From: Selaginella moellendorffii
Lineage: Eukaryota > Streptophyta > Lycopodiopsida > Selaginellales > Selaginellaceae
Assembly: GCF_000143415.4 (NCBI RefSeq)
Contig: NW_003314350.1
Location: 372,001 to 436,000, forward strand
DNA length: 64,000 nucleotides
Direction of reading: 5' to 3'
The position numbers and the translations under genes were made by a program. The first letter of the stretch is position 1; the number at the start of each line of letters is the position of its first letter. This document shows positions 58,029 to 64,000 of the stretch, piece by piece. Below the pieces are notes generated by a model. That model made no database searches. It was given only the letters and a program-made list of their open reading frames with translations, and was not told the origin of the DNA.

Positions 58029-58196
58029 CATGGTTGGTCCCGACCGTTCCGAACGCCGACCGGCCGACCGCCCGACCGTGGTTATCGACCGGCTGTGAAA
58101 ATGCCGAACGGCCGAACGGTTCACAAAAATTTTTTGATAAAAAAAAAAACATTTTTAGTAAAACCATATTAATAAAAGTAGAAAAACCAAAGTATT

Positions 58197-58250
58197 AAAC
58201 CAAACCAAACCAAACCAAACCAAACCAAAGCATTAAACCAAACCAAACCA
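58197..58250. repeat. (AAACC)n repeat inside the hAT element
   Basis: About nine AAACC units with one interruption, just downstream of the transposase stop. Confidence 0.9.
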
Positions 58251-58254
58251 ACTA

Positions 58255-59901
58255 CTACTCATCTTCTTCAACATCTTCGGCAAGTTCCTCAACATCTCCG
58301 GCATCTTCCTCAACAATCACATCTTCATTTGGAAGATCTTCTTCGGCTAAATCTTCTATACCAAGAGATTCAAGCCTAGCTTGCATCTCTACAATCCTCA
58401 TCCATTGTGGTTCGATTGCAATTGTGTCGAGATCAATCTCTAGGAACTTCATTCCTTCACTTTCAATACGATCCACCACTCTGGTGTTACTGTGTACATA
58501 AACTAACTTCTTCAAGTTCTCCGGAAGCAAGCGATTGCGTCGTTTGGTTTGGATCAAGTTCCAACTACTCCAATTTCGCTCAATTTCGCTCAAAATAGGA
58601 GCTACCATAACCAATAAAGTAGAAGCGTTCTTCCAAAATTCATCATTGAAAATTGTTGTACAAACATCTTTGGCATCCTTTGTGTTATACCACTTTGACG
58701 ATTCAAATTCTGCACTCACTATGAATCGTCGAAGGCATGGGAAAACATCTTCATGCTGGAGCTGGCTGACCATAAGAAAGATGTAAGCAAATCGAGTCTT
58801 CGCAGGCTTCATGAGTTCTCTAGAGCAGAATTTTCGAAATAAAGCAAGTAACATTGGCTTCTCAGTTATGAACTTCACGATCTTCTCACAGTCATTTACG
58901 ATCTTAGACACCCAATCAAACTTCCCAATATCCTCCAATAACAAGTCCAAAACATGGCACACGCATCGATTGTGTAAGATAAAGGGGAATTCTTCTCTCA
59001 TATGTTCCCCCATCGATACACAATTCGAAGCATTGTCAGTGATGACTTGAACAACATTTTCAACACCAACATCTAAAATGATGGGTCTAAGTTGCTCCCA
59101 AAGCCAAAGACCAGTCTTCTCTTCTCCTTTGGTGTCAACACCCTGCCAAAATACTGAGCCATGGATAGAGGTAATCATGAAATTTATGAATGATCTGCTC
59201 TTTATATCAGACCATCCATCAGTCACTATTGTACATCCAAACCGAGCCCATCCATCACGAAAAGGGGCTAACTTCTCCTTGATTAGAGTATAGTGACGAG
59301 TGAGCTGAGTAGTACGAAGCTTTTTGTAACCAAGAATCCTCGATGTAGCACTAGGTCCAGCACTACAAGCGGCTGCGATCATCGCATGAAAATATGGGCT
59401 TTTCACAACATTAAATGGTATAGCATTCAAGAAAATGAACTTTGATATCGCATCATCTAAGTTCATGTTTCTTGCATCATCAAACATTTCCCCAATATTG
59501 CCATCTCGCATTCGCTTTCGACCAATAGATGATCCCTCATGGCCTATAGAAGCACTCATAGGCTGAGATTGACTAGCACTTTGTGTACCAGCTCCAGAAG
59601 CAGATGCCCCATCAAAATGCCTATTCTGTAGATTTGCTGTAGAAGGTAAAGACAAAGGGGCATTTGCGATTTGCTCCACAAACATTCGGCGAGCTTGGTT
59701 CTGAACATGAAGAGGAACATTTGAAGCACTACATGCTTCAATATCATGCCCAGAAACTTTAGCAAGATGCGCCTTGATTCGTTTCGGCGGACCGCCATAC
59801 ATTTTACCACAATAATTACATTTCCAACGCCCAGCTCCTTTGCCGGAAGCATAAGGAGTGAGCTTGGTAACATGGGACCATGCCCAATCGGGCGCCATCA
59901 C
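58255..59901 (-). CDS. hAT transposase (BED zinc finger, DUF659, hAT dimerisation)
   Basis: One open frame of 548 residues. An N-terminal BED finger holds CNYCGKMYGG and a distal His in KAHLAKVSGHDIEAC. The RNase H-like core/DUF659 holds TIVTDGWSDIKSRSF (first catalytic Asp) and VQVITDNASNCVSMGE (second Asp). The insertion domain has HNRCVCHVLDLLLEDI. The C-terminal dimerisation region has ERNWSSWNLIQTKRRNRLLP. An acidic Glu/Asp tail closes the protein. The third catalytic acid, expected near the C-terminal region, cannot be assigned by eye. The frame is intact from ATG to stop, so the protein may be functional. Confidence 0.93.
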   Translation of the reverse strand: MMAPDWAWSHVTKLTPYASGKGAGRWKCNYCGKMYGGPPKRIKAHLAKVSGHDIEACSASNVPLHVQNQARRMFVEQIANAPLSLPSTANLQNRHFDGASASGAGTQSASQSQPMSASIGHEGSSIGRKRMRDGNIGEMFDDARNMNLDDAISKFIFLNAIPFNVVKSPYFHAMIAAACSAGPSATSRILGYKKLRTTQLTRHYTLIKEKLAPFRDGWARFGCTIVTDGWSDIKSRSFINFMITSIHGSVFWQGVDTKGEEKTGLWLWEQLRPIILDVGVENVVQVITDNASNCVSMGEHMREEFPFILHNRCVCHVLDLLLEDIGKFDWVSKIVNDCEKIVKFITEKPMLLALFRKFCSRELMKPAKTRFAYIFLMVSQLQHEDVFPCLRRFIVSAEFESSKWYNTKDAKDVCTTIFNDEFWKNASTLLVMVAPILSEIERNWSSWNLIQTKRRNRLLPENLKKLVYVHSNTRVVDRIESEGMKFLEIDLDTIAIEPQWMRIVEMQARLESLGIEDLAEEDLPNEDVIVEEDAGDVEELAEDVEEDE

Positions 59902-60039
59902 TCAATTGTGCCAGAATTGCTATGAATCTCTAGAATCAAATCTCTGAAATCACTGGAATTTCCAATTTAGGGCAAAAATTTCAAGCGTTGCGGACTGCGC
60001 GATTTGATTTGCGAGGCAGCGAGCTGCTCTGCTCCACAC

Positions 60040-60100
60040 TCAATCGAAAGCAGAGGCAGTGGTGATGGCAATCGAAAGCAGAGGCAGTGGTGGTGATGGC
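60040..60100. repeat. Short direct repeat in the transposase upstream region
   Basis: AATCGAAAGCAGAGGCAGTG followed by GTGATGGC occurs twice in a row (near 60043 and 60070), the second copy with an extra GTG. Confidence 0.85.
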
Positions 60101-60263
60101 GATAGCCGCTGGAGCATCAGAAATCTAGCGCAATCACAATTTTTTTTTTTCACATTTTTTTTTTTGCCGAACAGAATACCGAACGGAGCTGTCCGACCGC
60201 GTTCGGCCGACCGCGTTCGGCGGCGGTCGGAATTATGGCCGAACGCGTTCGGGACCAACCATG

Positions 60264-60271
60264 TATATAGT
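60264..60271. repeat. hAT target site duplication, right
   Basis: TATATAGT, the partner of 58021-58028. Confidence 0.9.
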
Positions 60272-60358
60272 CTTATATACTCGTTCATCTCCTTTAATCT
60301 CTTCTAGATTCCTGCTGCAGATTCCTATGTCCTTGACACCTTGATTTCTGCTCTAACA

Positions 60359-62640
60359 CTCCCCCTTGATCTGATCCATCCTAGAGATCAGATCGTATCA
60401 CTTACTCCCCCTGGGTTGGTACGGCCCTAGCTTGTGGTGAACTGCTGTGTCTAGAGTTGCCTTTGTAAGCAGCTCGCACTCTAGGCATGGAGCATTGGAA
60501 CCAGTAGTGGCTCATCTTGGAGTTCCAGCAGCTCTTTCTCATCGATCCTGAGCTCCACACTCACACTCGTGATTGCACAGCATGTACTGGTATGCGATCA
60601 TGTTGTCATTGGACTCCTCAGCTCCGGTAAGTATCAAGGAATAAGCTTTTCATGCTTGACCTGAAGAGGAACCTGACAAATCGCCCTTCTCCTCAAATTC
60701 GTGCTCCATGCGCTCCCATGGGCATCGCCGCCATGATCACAATCCCATCAGTAGCAAGTGTTGAGATCTTCCTGAGAAAGTCTTTATTCTTTCCATGATG
60801 TGACTGGCGATCAACTGTGTTGTCATTCAGGGTTGTTCGCAGTTCAAAACGTAGAGTGTTTCTTTAGCTGCCCTCCATAGCAGCATTGCATGCTACACCA
60901 TAAAATCATTGCATTAGTGAATTAAAATAATATACCTGGTTGTAGATTGTTTATTGTTTATTGTCAAAGTTCAAAATCCTAGCTCGTGGACGGTAGCTAT
61001 GTTGGCCCGGATAGTCTCCCTCACCTCCGCATCCTCCATGAAAGTGTCAACGAACATGGTGATCCCTGGAGAGAGCTCTGGCATTCCATCTGGGCAACAA
61101 GCTCTCGAGCTCCACACTCCTCAGCACACAGCTCTTGCATCAGCTTGCCACTGCTGTCCTGGATCGAGTTGCTCTCCAAGAAGAACCTCGTGGTGTCCTT
61201 GTCTGAGTGCCAGAAGGAGCACTCGTTCAAATATATGACTTGAGAAACACGTTCTGGTAAAGCATCTTTTTTTTCTCCCCCTCAGAATGTAGTTTAAGAT
61301 CAATGAGAAGAAACACTTGCACTCCTTAAGAAGTTTTCAATATATTTGTGTTGTGAACACGTAGAGCCCATGTGACATTAGGAGATATTACAAACTTAAA
61401 AACTGCTTATCGGGATTTGTCATTTTCTCGCTAGACCTGTAGAGTATTTGGGAAGACTGAATACCAGATTAGTCTATTACCATGTAAAATTGTACTTTCC
61501 CTAAGTGAATTCACTATCTCCTTGGAGGCTCCAAGAGTGCTATGGAATTGTATTTTCCTCTAAGAGTGGCAAATCTACTTAGTACTAATATAATAGTATC
61601 CTGTAACCTGCCCACTTTGGTTTAGTCCCAGAAATAAGAAATACCTTGGTCTTGCATGTAAGTATAAAAGAGTAAGTGTTGTACCTGTCCGTAAATGTTA
61701 AAATTGCTACCTCCTAGATTTTAGCATTGCACGAGATGCATCTTATCATCTTCTTCTCCTTCCTACCATGCTTGTATGGTGTAAAAATTTGGAAGGAGAT
61801 TCCAATGTGAGGCCAGAATTGTATGAAATTCTGCCAAGAGACTCCATCTTTCATCTTCACAATTTCATCTTGACCATGATCATTGGTGCAGAAATCTGGA
61901 GGGAGATTCAATGTGTGGCCAGGGTTGTATGAAATTCTGCTGAGAGACAACATCTTCATCTCCAACTCCAAGACCTATTGTCAACTAGAACTCTTTGAAA
62001 TTCTTCAAGAAAGAAATGAAAGAGTGGGTCTGATCACAATGGATCAAGTTACAGTCCGCTCTGTTTAAGAAAACAAATATTGGAGTGACAGTTGAAGTTG
62101 GCTCCATAAATCATCTCCAAACATTGAAACCAAACTTGAATAATATTGAGATACCTTAGTTTTCCAGAAAGCCTTCATTGTAGCTGTATATCTGATCCTT
62201 TGGCCTTCCACAAGTAGTTGACAATGCCAAGCTGTAAGTTCAAACTATGCGAATAAAAAGATAGGAAAAAGAACCCATGCCCTCAACCATCATCAAGACA
62301 ATCTCTGTGACAATGGGTGAAGGAGACTTTGTTGTGCTGCAGCAAGACCTCAGTAACATCCACTGGTGGTGTATCTCACAATCGCATGGCAAACTCGCCA
62401 TTTTCGTCAATATCTGCACCTCTGCAAGGCGAGACAGACTCTCGGGACTAAGATATATCCCCACACCATGGGTCCAAAACCATGCTTGATGACATCGTTT
62501 CGAGAACACCCGTACCAAGCCTGCTGCAAATTTGCATCCCCGCCTCACACCTTGGTCGTGAGATCGCTGAGCATCTCAAATGCTTCTCGGCGAGCCTGAC
62601 TGCCAGGACAGTCATAAAGAACTTTTTACACCAAAGTAAC
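60359..62640. other. Retroelement-derived and degenerate DNA
   Basis: Starts with the copia polypurine tract (minus strand). Minus-strand text near 61000-61230 (FFLESNSIQDSSGKLMQEL, then in another frame FVDTFMEDAEVRETIRANIA) is coding-like but broken and unrecognised. An imperfect duplication lies at 61785-61980. No intact gene. Confidence 0.4.
61785..61980. repeat. Imperfect tandem duplication, period about 106 bp
   Basis: AAAT(T/C)TGGA(A/G)GGAGATT followed by CAATGTG(A/T)GGCCAG and TTGTATGAAATTCTGC is repeated once, starting near 61786 and 61891. Confidence 0.8.
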
Positions 62641-63100
62641 AGGCCACCGCCGAGAGTCACCCTAGCCCCGCTAGAAACGCTGCTTTGACGTCGACGAGTT
62701 TTGGATCGCCAGCCTTGAGCTTCGCGAGCCTGCCACCGCTGGAACCCACAAGATTGGAGAGCTTGTTGCGGCTAGAAGTCACGTCTTCCACTTCACCACC
62801 CTCATGGAACAAGCCCCGGCCGTGTCGATGGTAAAGCTCGAGCTTCCTTGCAGTGCACTCAAGGAAGCCTTTCCACCGCCAAGGAGCTTCTCCACATCGT
62901 CGAGCAATCCAGGGCCCTCAATGGCTGGATCGGGCTAAAAAAACTCTCCAGCAACCGATTGAGTTCCTGTATCCAGTCCCGGTGTATGCACAAAGAACAC
63001 TGCCAGATGACAGCTCGCAAAGAAAGTCTCCGCGATTTCCCTGCGCAGTAGGTCTCGCACAGAGCAGCACTAATTTCCACGGGGAAATCCTTCTGAATCC
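62640..63100 (+). pseudogene. Coding-like remnant of unknown family
   Basis: The plus strand at about 62690-62890 reads FDVDEFWIASLELREPATAG and ARSHVFHFTTLMEQAPAVSM, then frame is lost. It precedes copy C of the unknown family and might be another part of that family, but the link is not proved. Confidence 0.3.
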
Positions 63101-63489
63101 CTGCTGTGTATGAAATCTGCTGGTTGCTAAGTGGACTCCTTCATGGCCCTCTAGGGACACTATCGCCTGGACTCCGGGTATGTCCACTGCAAGGCTGCTT
63201 TTGCTGCGATAGTCACCTTCGGATGCCTGTTAGTGCCCATCATATCACTGCCACCGTTGCTAAGTGTCAATCTCGACGGTGCCTCCAGAACAAGATCAAC
63301 TTGATCGGACCCGCTTGCTCCACCAAATTCTGTTCAGCCTTATCCTGAACATGCCTCATGTTCAAGCTCTTGACTGCTGAGCATCGGACTTGCATGCAAA
63401 TCCAGTCAAGATTGGAAACACTGCTTGCCTGACCCTATCACTGTTCCATGCAGCTTGCTGCCGCATATCAAAAAACCTCTACAGAGATA

Positions 63490-63660
63490 GAGTGCGGGGG
63501 GCTGCCAACGCAGTAGGGATCAGAAAGTGCGTGGTGGTGGACCTCTGGGGCATTGGCAATAACAGGAAACTCGGAATATTCCTTGTCCAAGAGGCTCTAG
63601 GTGACGTGATGAGCCACATTGCTAAAGTCCCTGTACCGCAATCTTTGATGATGATCTCTG
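63490..63660 (+). pseudogene. Unrecognised multi-copy gene family, copy C
   Basis: Reads RGAANAVGIRKCVVVDLWGI, NNRKLGIFLVQEALGDVM and VPQSLMMISG, matching the C-terminal part of copy A (VGFRKCVVVDLQGIGVNRKV...LPQSLTMISG). Immediately after, 63675-63710 resembles a different part of copy A in the opposite orientation (CCAGCTCCTTGAC and GGATCCTCTCCGTTG), so the copy was rearranged before the LTR inserted next to it at 63718. Confidence 0.6.
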
Positions 63661-63717
63661 GGGATAGTCGCCAAGGATCCAGCTCCTTGACAGGATCCTC
63701 TCCGTTGGCGGCACACC

Positions 63718-63849
63718 TGTTGGAGCAGGAATCAAGGTGTCAAGGACACAGGAATCTGCAGCAAAAATCTAGGAGAGATTAAAGGAGATGAACTAGTATA
63801 TAAGACTGTATACAACAAGCATTCAACAGTAGCTTTTCCCGTTCCATCA
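63718..63849 (+). mobile_element. Copia-like 5' LTR, 132 bp, element continuing beyond the window
   Basis: Begins TGTTGGAGCAGG and ends CCGTTCCATCA, with TG...CA termini. It is homologous to the LTR at 57984-60358 and lacks the hAT insertion; the matching target reads TATACAGT (complement of 63805-63812). It is followed at once by a primer-binding site. The internal region runs off the right edge. Confidence 0.85.
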
Positions 63850-63860
63850 TGGTATCAGAG
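63850..63860 (+). other. Retrotransposon primer-binding site (initiator tRNA-Met)
   Basis: TGGTATCAGAG abuts the 3' end of the LTR and is complementary to the 3' end of plant initiator tRNA-Met, as in most Ty1/copia elements. Confidence 0.88.
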
Positions 63861-64000
63861 ACTATTCTGTTCAGCTCTATTCGGGCAGTGGGCTTGATCC
63901 AGTTCACTCGAGCAACGTAATGCAGATCATGAGAGCCATCACAGGTGAAGCTCTGCCTCAGTAGGGCTTCTTCGTATTCTTACTGCTGAATGCGATGTAG

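Larger units (their letters stand above)
58029..60263. mobile_element. hAT-superfamily DNA transposon, 2,235 bp
   Basis: Ends are inverted: left CATGGTTGGTCCCGA, right TCGGGACCAACCATG. Perfect 8-bp target duplications flank it. Both subterminal regions (about 58043-58125 and 60165-60255) are packed with CCGAACG/CGTTCGG/CGACCG motifs, the usual transposase-binding arrays. It carries one open transposase gene (58255-59901, minus). Intact ends, identical target duplications and an open frame suggest a recent insertion that could still be active. Confidence 0.95.
57984..60358 (-). mobile_element. Copia-like LTR (minus orientation) interrupted by a hAT transposon
   Basis: Read on the minus strand the LTR begins TGTTAGAGCAG (60358) and ends CCATTCCATCA (57984). 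Without the 2,243 bp made up of the hAT element and one target-site copy it is 132 bp, identical in length to the LTR at 63718-63849 and clearly homologous to it. On the minus strand a polypurine tract (AAGGGGGAG, complement of 60359-60367) abuts its start, so this is a 3' LTR and the internal region extends to the right. No matching 5' LTR or primer-binding site was seen in the window in this orientation. Confidence 0.8.

Noticed and set aside
58136-58250. Possible CRISPR-like or satellite array
   Set aside because: The AAACC repeats are contiguous, without spacers, and lie inside a hAT element; a simple microsatellite explains them.
62840-63110. Overlapping plus-strand frames after the FDVDEFW stretch
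   Set aside because: They are short, in a different frame from the coding-like part, and share no residues with copies A-C of the unknown family.

Overview
This window is plant nuclear DNA. It holds spliced genes for land-plant families: a DYW-class PPR protein, a secretory class III peroxidase, a TBL/PMR5 wall acetyltransferase, a TOM1/TOM3-type membrane protein, an AT-hook (AHL) protein, a PsbP-domain chloroplast protein and HMG-CoA reductase. Introns are very short (about 47-90 nt in nearly every gene I could splice). Together with the compact spacing and the long intronless DYW PPR gene, this suggests a lycophyte such as Selaginella. The species is an inference from style, not something the sequence proves.

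Layout. 1-4.2 kb: PPR debris, a P-loop ATPase gene (+) and a TBL gene (-). 4.2-12.1 kb: an AT-rich, repeat-rich stretch with an intronless secreted bulb-type lectin gene (-) and a papain-like protease relic whose two halves lie on opposite strands. 12.3-18.4 kb: a dense block with a TOM1-like gene (+), a peroxidase (-), an MRH-domain membrane protein (-), tRNA-Ala(AGC) (-) and a PsbP-domain protein (-). 18.4-21.1 kb: decayed P-loop and kinase fragments. 21.2-28.5 kb: GH43 galactosidase (+), DYW PPR (+), makorin RING ligase (-), and an aldo-keto reductase (-) with an apparent frameshift. 28.8-32.9 kb: a partial makorin duplicate split by about 3.5 kb of degenerate DNA. 33.2-36.1 kb: MORN-repeat membrane protein (-) and a small single-pass membrane protein (+). 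36.1-43.8 kb: mostly non-coding, with the intronless AHL gene in the middle. 43.8-49.9 kb: an HRQ1-type helicase (-) of about 24 exons, head to head with a GT4-like glycosyltransferase (+) across only 69 bp. 52.0-54.5 kb: HMG-CoA reductase (+) and a tiny VQ-motif protein (+). 54.5-64 kb: mobile and repetitive DNA, with three decayed copies of an unrecognised gene family, a hAT transposon carrying an open transposase and inserted in a copia-like LTR, and the start of a second copia-like element at the right edge.

The genes form no operon or pathway cluster. The structural relationships worth noting are the shared 69-bp HRQ1/glycosyltransferase promoter, the convergent TOM1/peroxidase pair, and the nested transposons. 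Exon boundaries were inferred by reading GT/GC-AG sites and checking phase by hand. No alignment or transcript data were available.
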